The notes under the pieces are model-generated. The model made no database searches, was not told the origin of the DNA, and saw nothing but the letters and a program-made list of their open reading frames with translations. A program made the translations under genes and the position numbers. From Wenzhouxiangella sp. (GTDB taxonomy: Bacteria > Pseudomonadota > Gammaproteobacteria > Xanthomonadales > Wenzhouxiangellaceae), in assembly GCA_007127425.1 (NCBI GenBank), contig SKZJ01000183.1, forward strand, positions 1-6,104: 6,104 nucleotides of DNA, in the 5' to 3' direction. Positions 1-5,894 of the stretch are shown piece by piece. Positions within the stretch are counted from its first letter, which is position 1, and every line of letters begins with the position of its first letter.

Positions 1-174
1 ATCATCAGCATGGCCAATGCTTTCGGTATCGACACGGTCGGTGAGGGCATTGAAACGCGCGCCCAGCTCGACTGGCTGATCGATAATGGCTGTCGCTATG
101 TTCAGGGCTTCCTGTTCGCCGAGCCGATGGCACCTGACCAGATTCGGAAGTTATGCCGGCGCACGCTGCTGTGA
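1..174 (+). CDS. EAL-domain protein, C-terminal fragment (c-di-GMP phosphodiesterase type)
   Basis: Frame 1 is open from the first base to a TGA at 172-174 and gives the last 57 residues of an EAL domain, the family that hydrolyses cyclic di-GMP to pGpG. Visible landmarks are the late-domain motif EGIET (residues 15-19 of the fragment) and QGFLFAEP (35-42). The first Glu of EGIET and the Gln of QGF are 20 residues apart. The same spacing separates the catalytic-site Glu and Gln of characterised EAL enzymes such as RocR (E352 and Q372), so this end of the active site looks intact. The EAL signature itself and any GGDEF, PAS or sensor domain lie outside the window, so activity and sensory input cannot be judged. 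The protein ends only 15 residues after QGFLFAEP, as is usual when EAL is the terminal domain. Confidence 0.93.
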   Translation: MISMANAFGIDTVGEGIETRAQLDWLIDNGCRYVQGFLFAEPMAPDQIRKLCRRTLL

Positions 175-180
175 TCACAG
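169..180. repeat. 12-bp perfect palindrome over the EAL stop codon
   Basis: CTGTGATCACAG is its own reverse complement and includes the TGA stop of the EAL gene. It joins TGTGA and TCACA, the half-sites recognised by CRP, but without the six-base spacer CRP needs, so it is not a standard CRP site. No T-run follows, so it is not an intrinsic terminator. It may be chance. Confidence 0.3.
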
Positions 181-188
181 AGCCAATA

Positions 189-199
189 GATGCTAGGCT
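189..199 (+). promoter_or_regulatory. possible -10 region upstream of the cupin gene
   Basis: GATGCTAGGCT lies 50-60 bases before the cupin start. It matches 9 of 11 bases of TATGCTAGTCT, found in the promoter-like element at 5908-5918. No good -35 hexamer is seen at the normal distance, so this is a weak call. It would give the cupin gene a start of transcription separate from the EAL gene. Confidence 0.3.
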
Positions 200-248
200 C
201 ATAAACCCGAGCAAGTAGACAGTACATGCAAATTCGGAGGATAGGTAT

Positions 249-728
249 ATGACACGCAAAACTTTCGCAATTACTTCCATCCTTGGGCTATTGATGAGCC
301 TGACGAGTGCTGTTGCTGCCGACGAGCAGTACAGGGGCGACGGCCACATGATGACGACCCCTGACGAGTTGAGCTGGGGACCAGTGGGATCCATGGGCGA
401 GGGCGCCGAGATCGCCTTTATCGAGGGTGATATCTCCGAATCCGAGCCGTTCACCTTCCGCCTGAGAATGGAAGACGGCTATCGGATTCTCCCGCACGTG
501 CATCCGGCCTACGAGCGCGTCACCGTACTGCAGGGCACGCTGCATTTCGCACATGGCAAGCAGTTCGACAAGGAGCAGACCCATGCACTGCCCGTGGGCA
601 GTGTCGCCATCATGCCACCGGGTGATCCCATGTTCGGCTATGCCGAGGGCGAGACCATCATCCAGCTTCACGGCACCGGCCCCTGGGGCATCGAGTACAT
701 CAACCCCGAGGACGATCCGCGCAAATAA
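249..728 (+). CDS. secreted cupin-domain protein
   Basis: This is a 159-residue protein with a Sec-type signal peptide: basic start MTRK, hydrophobic core at about 6-19, and an AVA/A cleavage region at about 21-24. The mature protein is probably periplasmic. A single cupin barrel follows. Cupin motif 1, G(X)5HXH(X)3E(X)6G, is matched exactly by Gly77, His83, His85, Glu89 and Gly96, giving three metal ligands. Motif 2 starts well (Gly117, Pro123, Gly125), but the expected histidine ligand is Met128. His141, in the segment LHGTGPWG, is nearby and could contribute. The C-terminal pattern GPWGI-Y-NP-DDPR recurs, from memory, in small secreted cupins of unknown substrate, so only the fold is assigned. 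The start is secure: GGAGG at 236-240 lies 8 bases before the ATG. The DUF924 gene follows after 57 bases. Confidence 0.9.
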   Translation: MTRKTFAITSILGLLMSLTSAVAADEQYRGDGHMMTTPDELSWGPVGSMGEGAEIAFIEGDISESEPFTFRLRMEDGYRILPHVHPAYERVTVLQGTLHFAHGKQFDKEQTHALPVGSVAIMPPGDPMFGYAEGETIIQLHGTGPWGIEYINPEDDPRK

Positions 729-785
729 AGCCCGGGCAGCAGTGTTTGCCATGTATTCCGGATCGGAAGGTTAAGCCGCAACCCG

Positions 786-1328
786 ATGATGAAACCTGAC
801 GATGTACTGGCGTTCTGGTTCGAAGAGATCGAACCGCGCATGTGGTGGCAAACCGACACGGACTTCGACGCAACCATTCGCCGGCGTTTCGGCCGCCTTC
901 TGGAACAGGCCTCCCAGGCCGAGCTGTTTGAATGGCGCGAGCAGGCCAGCGGCCGCCTGGCCGAGATCATTGTCCTCGACCAGTTCTCGCGCAACATACA
1001 CCGCGGCACCCCCTTTGCCTTCGCGGCGGACCCCATGGCCGTGGCCCTGGCCCAGGAAGCCGTTGCCGCGGGCGCACTCGATGAACTCGACGAGACCGAA
1101 CGCGCCTTCCTGCTCATGCCCTACATGCACAGCGAATCGAAGATCATCCACCAACACGCCGACCGGCTATTCCGCGATCACGCGCCGGGCGAACAGCATG
1201 ACTTTGAACTCAAGCACAAGGTCATCATCGACCGATTCGGACGCTACCCGCACCGGAATGCCATCCTGGGCCGCAAATCCACCCCCGAGGAAGTCGAGTT
1301 CCTGAAGCAACCGGGCTCCAGCTTCTAG
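786..1328 (+). CDS. DUF924 family protein
   Basis: This 180-residue protein matches the DUF924 family (Pfam PF06041) along its whole length. The N-terminal VLAFWF segment (7-12) is followed by the hallmark block LDQFSRNIHRGTPFAFAADP (64-83), then MPYMHSES (111-118), and RFGRYPHRN and LGRKSTPEE (150-169). These blocks are known to me as family signatures; the biochemical role of the family is not established. The fold is helical, related to TPR-like repeats. No signal peptide is seen, so it should be cytoplasmic. Length is normal and the frame intact. Two adjacent ATG codons (786 and 789) can serve as start. The only purine-rich stretch, GGAAGG at 765-770, is 15-18 bases away, farther than ideal, so translation signals are weak. 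It sits between the cupin and PaiB-like genes on the same strand without a clear terminator. Confidence 0.93.
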   Translation: MMKPDDVLAFWFEEIEPRMWWQTDTDFDATIRRRFGRLLEQASQAELFEWREQASGRLAEIIVLDQFSRNIHRGTPFAFAADPMAVALAQEAVAAGALDELDETERAFLLMPYMHSESKIIHQHADRLFRDHAPGEQHDFELKHKVIIDRFGRYPHRNAILGRKSTPEEVEFLKQPGSSF

Positions 1329-1391
1329 ACGCCCCCTCACGCAGACAGGACTTCATACGAGCAGCTTGACGGGCCAAAGGAATAGCAATTC

Positions 1392-2024
1392 ATGTACGAT
1401 CTCCCCTACTACAAGGACACCGACGAGCAGGCTGTCAGGGCCTTTATGGAAAAGCATCCGTTCGCCTTCCTGACCGGTTGCGATTCGCAAGGCATGCCCG
1501 TGGCCACCCAGGTACCCGTGTTCATGGAAGAGCGGGATGGCTGCATGGTATTGAGCGGCCACATCATGAAAAACACGGATCATCACAAGGCCTTTACACA
1601 AAACGCCAATGTGCTCGCGGTCTTTACCGGCCCTCATACCTATGTCAGCGCACGCTGGTACAGCGACCCGAACGTGCCGTCGACCTGGAACTACATGAGC
1701 GTGCATGCCCGGGGCACCATCAGATTCCTGGATGACGCCGGCCTGAAGGATATGCTGCAGAAGACGAGTCTCTACTTCGAAGGTGACGACTCCCGTTCAC
1801 CAACCGTGTTCAACAACCTCTCGCCGGAACTCATGCAGAAACTCATGAAGGCCATCGTTGCCTTCGAGGTCGACGTAACCGAAATCCGTCATGTGTTCAA
1901 ACTGAGCCAGGAGAAGGATGAGACCAGCTACCGCAACATCATCGACAAGCTCATGGCGCAGGATGAGGACGGCCGCGCGATCGCTGCGGAGATGAAAAAA
2001 AGGACAGGATCGACGGATTCCTGA
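1392..2024 (+). CDS. PaiB-like FMN-binding negative transcriptional regulator
   Basis: This 210-residue protein has the conserved layout of the PaiB family, a split-barrel flavin-binding fold named after Bacillus subtilis PaiB, which is linked to repression of sporulation and protease genes. Recognisable blocks are the opening MYDLPYY, SGHIMKNTDHH (55-65, the family's GH-A-N type motif), FTGPHTYVSARWY (78-90), VPSTWNYMSVHARG (95-108) and FKLSQEKDETSYRNII (169-184). These are the family's flavin-pocket and C-terminal signatures, and the length is typical. No DNA-binding helix-turn-helix is apparent, so the regulator name is inherited from PaiB; it may act as a flavin-dependent oxidoreductase or sensor instead. 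AAAGGAA at 1376-1382, nine bases before the ATG, supports the start. No separate promoter is evident in the 63-base gap from the DUF924 gene. Confidence 0.92.
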   Translation: MYDLPYYKDTDEQAVRAFMEKHPFAFLTGCDSQGMPVATQVPVFMEERDGCMVLSGHIMKNTDHHKAFTQNANVLAVFTGPHTYVSARWYSDPNVPSTWNYMSVHARGTIRFLDDAGLKDMLQKTSLYFEGDDSRSPTVFNNLSPELMQKLMKAIVAFEVDVTEIRHVFKLSQEKDETSYRNIIDKLMAQDEDGRAIAAEMKKRTGSTDS

Positions 2025-2050
2025 TATTCGATTCACTGGCCTGGGCAGAC

Positions 2051-2071
2051 GACTGCACGTTTTCGGCAGTC
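2051..2071. terminator. hairpin between converging genes, no U-tract
   Basis: GACTGC (2051-2056) pairs with GCAGTC (2066-2071). After a one-base bulge, CG pairs with CG around a TTTT loop, giving a compact stem. It begins 26 bases after the PaiB-like stop codon and overlaps the stop of the minus-strand frame at 2070-2072, a position where a shared terminator would be expected. Neither strand has a following T-run, so it is at best a Rho-independent terminator of weak type or a transcript-end stabiliser. Confidence 0.35.
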
Positions 2072-2231
2072 ATGCCGTCGCTTCATCGGCAAACAGCCGA
2101 CTGGGCATCCAGCGCAGGTAAGCGATCATGCCGAGCAGCTCAATGAGCGATTGAAACACAATGACCACCACGGTGATCTCGTAACCGGCCGGCAAAGCCG
2201 GTGCGATGGGCAGCATGGCGCTCACAAACAT
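2070..2231 (-). pseudogene. C-terminal remnant of a membrane protein, or a 53-aa two-helix membrane protein
   Basis: From the ATG at 2231 the minus strand encodes 53 residues: a hydrophobic segment with MLPIAPALPAG, then a longer one (EITVVVIVFQSLIELLGMIAYL), then a basic and polar tail RWMPSRLFADEATA. Codon use is that of the G+C-rich host genes, so this is or was real coding sequence. I do not recognise the family. It reads like the last two helices of a larger transporter-like protein. The frame can be extended to a TTG at 2264, but that stretch lies inside the repeated promoter-like element on the other strand, and neither start has a good ribosome-binding site. The simplest reading is a gene that lost its 5' part at about 2222-2231. 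A genuine small membrane protein is the alternative. Confidence 0.45.
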
Positions 2232-2277
2232 GAATATGCTAATCTTTCCCGAAGTTCGGCCCAACTTGGGAGGGCCG
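2222..2277 (+). promoter_or_regulatory. promoter-like element with tandem palindromes, copy 1
   Basis: Bases 2222-2271 match 5895-5944 at 43 of 50 positions without gaps. The copy holds a TATGCT hexamer (2235-2240) that could be a -10 box. Eight bases further on are two abutting perfect 11-bp palindromes: CCGAAGTTCGG (2249-2259) and CCCAACTTGGG (2260-2270). A CGGCCC/GGGCCG pair (2257-2262 with 2272-2277) encloses the second palindrome. If the hexamer is a -10 box, the palindromes lie just downstream of the transcription start, where a repressor would block initiation or the RNA would start with a hairpin. No matching -35 box is seen. The next gene on this strand starts at 2341. Confidence 0.5.
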
Positions 2278-2340
2278 GGCGGGATGCATCAACCAGCTCC
2301 TCACAGACAATAAAACGATTATTTTTACCCTTGGCTGCGC

Positions 2341-2775
2341 ATGTATTTGAGCCGATATGTAATCAGCAAAGAAACCGTCATATTGGAAATTGATCCATCT
2401 GATGGTTCTATTCTCAAGCGCTTCAAGCAGCCCGATGATTGGCAGTGGGATCCCGAGCGGGAAAAAGCTCATTGGGAGGAATATGATGGCAAGGTCTTTC
2501 TAGTCTATATGTACGAAGGCAGCATGATATTTCAGCAAGGCCCCCTGCGTTTTGTACTGGACACAAGTTTTTCATCGAAGATGTTACGCAAAGGTTTCAA
2601 GTGGATAGTTTTCCAGTTGTTTCGCGGAGAAGAGAAAGTATTCCAATTCGAATATCAAGACCCGCAAACCAGAATAGAGAGTTTACTTAGAGCACTGGTA
2701 TTTGACGACGATTGGTGGGACTGGGACACACCATTTGAAGATGTTCACAAGTATTTGGGGACAAATCCGGATTAA
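2341..2775 (+). CDS. hypothetical protein, A+T-rich orphan gene
   Basis: This is a 144-residue reading frame with no family I recognise. It is acidic and aromatic: seven tryptophans (34, 36, 45, 88, 125, 126, 128), a central hydrophobic strand-like stretch KVFLVYMYEG (51-60), a basic middle (KMLRKGFKW, 80-88) and an acidic end with FDDDWWDWDTPFEDV (121-135). No signal peptide or membrane helix is seen, so it is probably cytoplasmic. Hand-counted G+C over 2341-2760 is 183 of 420 bases (about 44%), far below the neighbours, which indicates recent acquisition. The ATG at 2341 is the first after an in-frame TAA at 2311, but no Shine-Dalgarno sequence precedes it, so a later start is possible. Small acidic proteins of this size are common among immunity proteins and antitoxins, but nothing here shows such a role. 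Confidence 0.68.
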   Translation: MYLSRYVISKETVILEIDPSDGSILKRFKQPDDWQWDPEREKAHWEEYDGKVFLVYMYEGSMIFQQGPLRFVLDTSFSSKMLRKGFKWIVFQLFRGEEKVFQFEYQDPQTRIESLLRALVFDDDWWDWDTPFEDVHKYLGTNPD

Positions 2776-2810
2776 TTCTCCCCGCATGAAAATTAAGAGG
2801 GTAGGTGCAT

Positions 2811-3176
2811 ATGATCGGTCCACACGGTAGATTTGGTCTTTGTCCGCACCGGCGGGAAGACGTCGTCGAAGCGCTCCGCACCTTTCATGGCGCCGAAGGA
2901 TTTCAGTGTGTCAGCCGGACGGACGACCGGATTGAGTTTTCGCGGCATCGCTGGCTGAGAGACCGTATGGTCATCGCCATTCACGAGGAAGAGGAAGTCG
3001 ACGGCTACATCCAGACCAAAGTCGTATTGTCGTTTGCCTTGAACCCTCTGCGGCATCCTTTTGCCAGCTCACGACCAAGCATGGATGTAACCCGGGTCGA
3101 TTACGCCATTGTCGAGCATCTGACTTCTGTTCTTGGACACGTACCGGCAACCAGCACCAAGAGACGAGCAGGTTAG
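2811..3176 (+). CDS. hypothetical protein
   Basis: This is a 121-residue protein of unknown family. Its first part is basic (GRFGLCPHRRED, 7-18), the centre has alternating strand-like segments (RMVIAIHEEEEVDGYIQTKVVLSF at about 52-75, acidic in the middle), and the end is basic (TSTKRRAG). There are two cysteines (11 and 33), no signal peptide and no membrane helix. A slightly earlier GTG at 2805 is in frame, but the ATG at 2811 is preferred because GAGGG at 2797-2801 lies nine bases before it. The gene follows the A+T-rich orphan after 35 bases and could share its transcript, yet its composition is close to that of the main genome, so the two need not have arrived together. Its TAG overlaps the TAA that ends an open stretch on the opposite strand (3173-3175). 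Confidence 0.65.
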   Translation: MIGPHGRFGLCPHRREDVVEALRTFHGAEGFQCVSRTDDRIEFSRHRWLRDRMVIAIHEEEEVDGYIQTKVVLSFALNPLRHPFASSRPSMDVTRVDYAIVEHLTSVLGHVPATSTKRRAG

Positions 3177-3337
3177 TCGAAATTCATGATCGGCTTGCCT
3201 GACGGCTTGCCGAGTTTGTCGGCGCACTCCGAAGCCGGAACTGGGATCGCGTCTGCCGCTTCACTGATCTGCGCCGGAGATTGATGGTCAGCCGGCACCA
3301 AAGTCACACCAGGGCTCCTGTGCCGAAGCCCTTCTCG
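3177..3337. other. intergenic stretch between converging genes
   Basis: These 161 bases separate the 3' ends of two converging genes. They contain a 9-bp direct repeat CGGCTTGCC (3191-3199 and 3203-3211) and a small hairpin GCCGA/TCGGC with a 5-base loop (3209-3223), neither followed by a T-run. On the minus strand the stretch is open for 54 codons in frame with the hydrolase, from its TAG (3338-3340) to a TAA at 3173-3175. No gene with a ribosome-binding site is seen. Confidence 0.5.
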
Positions 3338-5734
3338 CTATTGCCCCGACGCGACTGAGCGCCGCGGCGCACCCCGCTCCAGGGCAATGCGCTCGATAAT
3401 CAGCACCCCTTCTGATGAATCATCAAAACGCAGGCGCACCGTCTGCAGTTCCTCGATGACCACACCGTCGGCAGCAAAGTCGGGCAGGGGGATGGCCACG
3501 GATTGCAGTAGCGGTTCGGTGGGTGAGCTGTAGCGCTCCTGGTTGATCGGTGCCAGCCGGGTATGGCGCACCGGCAGCGGCGGATTGAGAGTGGCATAGT
3601 CGGCCAGTTCGCGCACTGATCGATTGCCGTGGCTATCGACAATCTCTATGGACACCCATATCGGATCACGCAGGGCTGAGTCTTCATCACTGGCATTGGC
3701 GTCCTTGTTGTCGTTGTTGCCTTCGTCATCATTGGATTCGCCGTTTTCTGCGTCCTTCTCAGGCGGTGACTGGTCGGCCTGGGCCAAATCGAACCACAAC
3801 ACGGTGCCGGAGTCGGGCTGCAATTGGGCTCGCGCGGCACTGTCGAGTGTGAGTTCATAGGTCGGCTGGCGTTCGTTGTCGTCATCGGCAGCATGCCAGC
3901 CGAGGAACACGCCGGTCTGGCGTCGGCTCGTGTTACCGCGCAAACCCACGTCATCTTCCTTCCACAGCGCCAGGTCGTGGCCTGACAGGGTCAGCCCGGG
4001 GATATTGGACTGGGTGACATCCAGGCGCTCCTCGAAGTCGGCGAGAACGGTGCGCCGGCCGTCGTCGCAACGGGCAATGTAGACCGTCTCCGGCAGCAGG
4101 ATCCCGGCCGCGCGCGGGTCGCAGAAGTATGCGGGTATCGAGTCGGGACGGGCGAGGGCGGTTTCCACAAAACCGGTCAGATAAAGCAGGCCGGCGCGGC
4201 GCTGGTCCGGGCCGCTGATCAACGGCGCGCGGTTGAGTACAAAGCGCGCGGCGGGGCCCACATCGCTGTCGCCCCAGACGGTGTTGAACTGGCCGTGATT
4301 GGCGTGGTGCAGGTACAGCGAGGCGCTGAAACGGCCCCGGTCCATGTCAGGTTGGGTACGCACGTACTGGCGGTCGCCCAGGAACAGGGACACATCGCTG
4401 TCGTAGCCGCCGTGGATGACGAAGTAGCTGGTGTCTTCCAGCGGGGTCGGCTTGCTCGACGGCCAGAACTGGCCATCGACTGGGGCGATCGCAGCTACAC
4501 CCTGGATACCGAAATCGAAGTCGAACCCGATCGCAGCGTCTTCGGGATGATGGCGCAGCCGGTTGAAGGCCCCGGCCAGCGCCACCGCCTCACCACCCCG
4601 GGAATGACCGATCAACACCACGCGATCGGGATCGGCCTGCCCGTGCAGGGGGTGTTGCGGTGATTCGCGCCACTCTCTCCAGGCTTCCAGGTGCTTGAGC
4701 ATCAGCCATCCGCGAGTGGCATTCTCGCGATTGATGCCGCCGAAGATACTGCCGTTGAGAAAATTCTGGTCCACCGACACCACGATGTGACCGCGGCTGG
4801 CCAGGTGCTCGCCGATCCAGGCATAGCCGGGGTCGGAAAAGCGCATCATGTCGTGGTTGCCGTGCACGACCAGTACCAGCGGCAGATCACCCTGCGTATC
4901 CTGCGGGTACCAGACCCGTCCGTTGAGCGGCAGGGCATCGAGCCCGAAGCCCCACCAGCGCTCGCGCAAATCGATACGCCAGCCCGAGGGCCGGGTCAGC
5001 ATATCCCGGGCATCCACGCTGTCCGACTGCCAGGCGACATTGTCAGCAAACTCCGCGCGCCTGCGATCATCACCGCTGCCGTAGGTTAAATGGCTGACTT
5101 CGTAAGGACCGGACTCGAGCAGTTGGCCGAACAGGCCACCATCGTGGTCGGGCAGGGCAACCAGATCAGCCACCGGGTCTTCACCAGCCCCATCAAGCGT
5201 CGTCCAGTAACCGGCTGCAACCAGCAAAGCCAGCGCCGGCACCAGCGCAAAACCCGCCGCCACCGGCCGGCGAGGCCGTTGCCGCAACAAGCCGATGCCG
5301 GCGCCAAGCAGCACAACCCCCAGCGCCAACCCGAACCCCACGGCAATCCCAAAGGGTGGCGGCATGCTGTAGATGCCTGCGAGCAACACCAGGGCGCCTG
5401 CCGCCCCGAAGCCCGTCAGAGTCCAGTAGCGACGCAGAAAGCCGGCCAGCCCCATGGCGAGCCAGATGACCAATGTGGCCAGAATGAACATCACCAACAC
5501 AATGGCCACCCCGGTCAGCCCATCGACCAGAGGGCCATAGCGCAAATTCACACCCACAACACCGGTCCAGGCCCCCGCTGCAAGCAACGCAGCCAGGCTG
5601 ACGCGCCGGATCCAACGGGCGGTTCGCGGGGCCGGCTCGAGCGCATCAAGCCGCCGCCCAATCCACAAACGGGCCCGCCGATAACCTCCTTGCAGCCGAC
5701 CCCGCAGACTGGACATTGATTGCCGTACTGTCAT
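3338..5734 (-). CDS. membrane-anchored alpha/beta hydrolase with C-terminal beta-rich domain
   Basis: The protein has 798 residues. A basic cytoplasmic N-terminus precedes five predicted membrane helices at about 44-63, 72-100, 106-124, 128-150 and 157-177. Positive charges sit in the loops that should face the cytoplasm, which places the rest of the protein in the periplasm. An alpha/beta-hydrolase domain follows at about 270-515: VVHGNHD (289-295) for the oxyanion region, the nucleophile elbow GHSRGGE with Ser378, the probable acid Asp445 (or Asp447) in HGGYDSDV, and His480 in HHANHGQF. An esterase or lipase-like activity is inferred; the substrate is unknown. The final part (about 565-785) looks like a jelly-roll binding domain, interrupted by an acidic Asn/Asp/Glu-rich linker at about 655-687. 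The ATG at 5734 is chosen because AGGGAGAG lies six bases before it; the frame extends to 5830 without such a site. Confidence 0.9.
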   Translation of the reverse strand: MTVRQSMSSLRGRLQGGYRRARLWIGRRLDALEPAPRTARWIRRVSLAALLAAGAWTGVVGVNLRYGPLVDGLTGVAIVLVMFILATLVIWLAMGLAGFLRRYWTLTGFGAAGALVLLAGIYSMPPPFGIAVGFGLALGVVLLGAGIGLLRQRPRRPVAAGFALVPALALLVAAGYWTTLDGAGEDPVADLVALPDHDGGLFGQLLESGPYEVSHLTYGSGDDRRRAEFADNVAWQSDSVDARDMLTRPSGWRIDLRERWWGFGLDALPLNGRVWYPQDTQGDLPLVLVVHGNHDMMRFSDPGYAWIGEHLASRGHIVVSVDQNFLNGSIFGGINRENATRGWLMLKHLEAWREWRESPQHPLHGQADPDRVVLIGHSRGGEAVALAGAFNRLRHHPEDAAIGFDFDFGIQGVAAIAPVDGQFWPSSKPTPLEDTSYFVIHGGYDSDVSLFLGDRQYVRTQPDMDRGRFSASLYLHHANHGQFNTVWGDSDVGPAARFVLNRAPLISGPDQRRAGLLYLTGFVETALARPDSIPAYFCDPRAAGILLPETVYIARCDDGRRTVLADFEERLDVTQSNIPGLTLSGHDLALWKEDDVGLRGNTSRRQTGVFLGWHAADDDNERQPTYELTLDSAARAQLQPDSGTVLWFDLAQADQSPPEKDAENGESNDDEGNNDNKDANASDEDSALRDPIWVSIEIVDSHGNRSVRELADYATLNPPLPVRHTRLAPINQERYSSPTEPLLQSVAIPLPDFAADGVVIEELQTVRLRFDDSSEGVLIIERIALERGAPRRSVASGQ

Positions 5735-5894
5735 GACGAACTCTCCCTGGTCAAATCCCGAAAACTTCCGCACAAGACTAGCTGCAACGACAATGCCCGT
5801 CATGGCCCGAAGGTCACTGATCCTCGCCAAGTAGGTCGGCCCTGCGTGGCCGACGAACGACCACTAAATCACCCCCAACCACCCCTCCTGGCCG
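5735..5894. other. divergent intergenic region upstream of the hydrolase
   Basis: These 160 bases lie between the hydrolase start (minus strand) and the repeated promoter-like element (plus strand). They hold the hydrolase ribosome-binding site next to 5734 and a perfect inverted repeat GTCGGCC/GGCCGAC (5835-5841 and 5848-5854) with a six-base loop. No T-run follows on either strand, so the repeat is more likely an operator or chance than a terminator. No strong hydrolase promoter is seen. The best minus-strand candidate, ATGACG with a 17-base spacer to TAGTCT, is poor. Confidence 0.45.

Noticed and set aside
169..180. CRP binding site
   Set aside because: TGTGA and TCACA abut directly, lacking the six-base spacer of CRP sites.
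668..1157. Minus-strand reading frames opposite the DUF924 gene
   Set aside because: They are shadows of a conserved family member on the plus strand. Their translations are Ser/Arg/Ala-rich and match nothing.
2222..2277. Integron attC site
   Set aside because: GCCCAAC fits the RYYYAAC core, but no partner GTTRRRY core with the needed inner arms is found (GTTCGGC breaks the pattern), and no integrase or cassette array is present.
2284..2313. Nine-codon leader peptide after copy 1 of the element
   Set aside because: An ATG with a stop nine codons later has no ribosome-binding site, no run of one amino acid and no counterpart after copy 2.
2341..3176. Toxin-antitoxin or toxin-immunity pair
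   Set aside because: Two small adjacent genes in an atypical region invite this idea, but neither protein shows a recognisable toxin, antitoxin or immunity motif and their base compositions differ.
5090..5719. 209-residue plus-strand reading frame inside the hydrolase gene
   Set aside because: It lies antisense to the membrane-helix region. Its Gln/His/Pro/Arg-rich composition is what the opposite strand of G+C-rich hydrophobic codons gives, and it has no translation signals.
5735..5830. N-terminal extension of the hydrolase by 32 residues (ATG at 5830)
   Set aside because: The ATG at 5734 has a strong ribosome-binding site at the right distance and is followed by the basic segment and membrane helices. 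The extension has no such signal.
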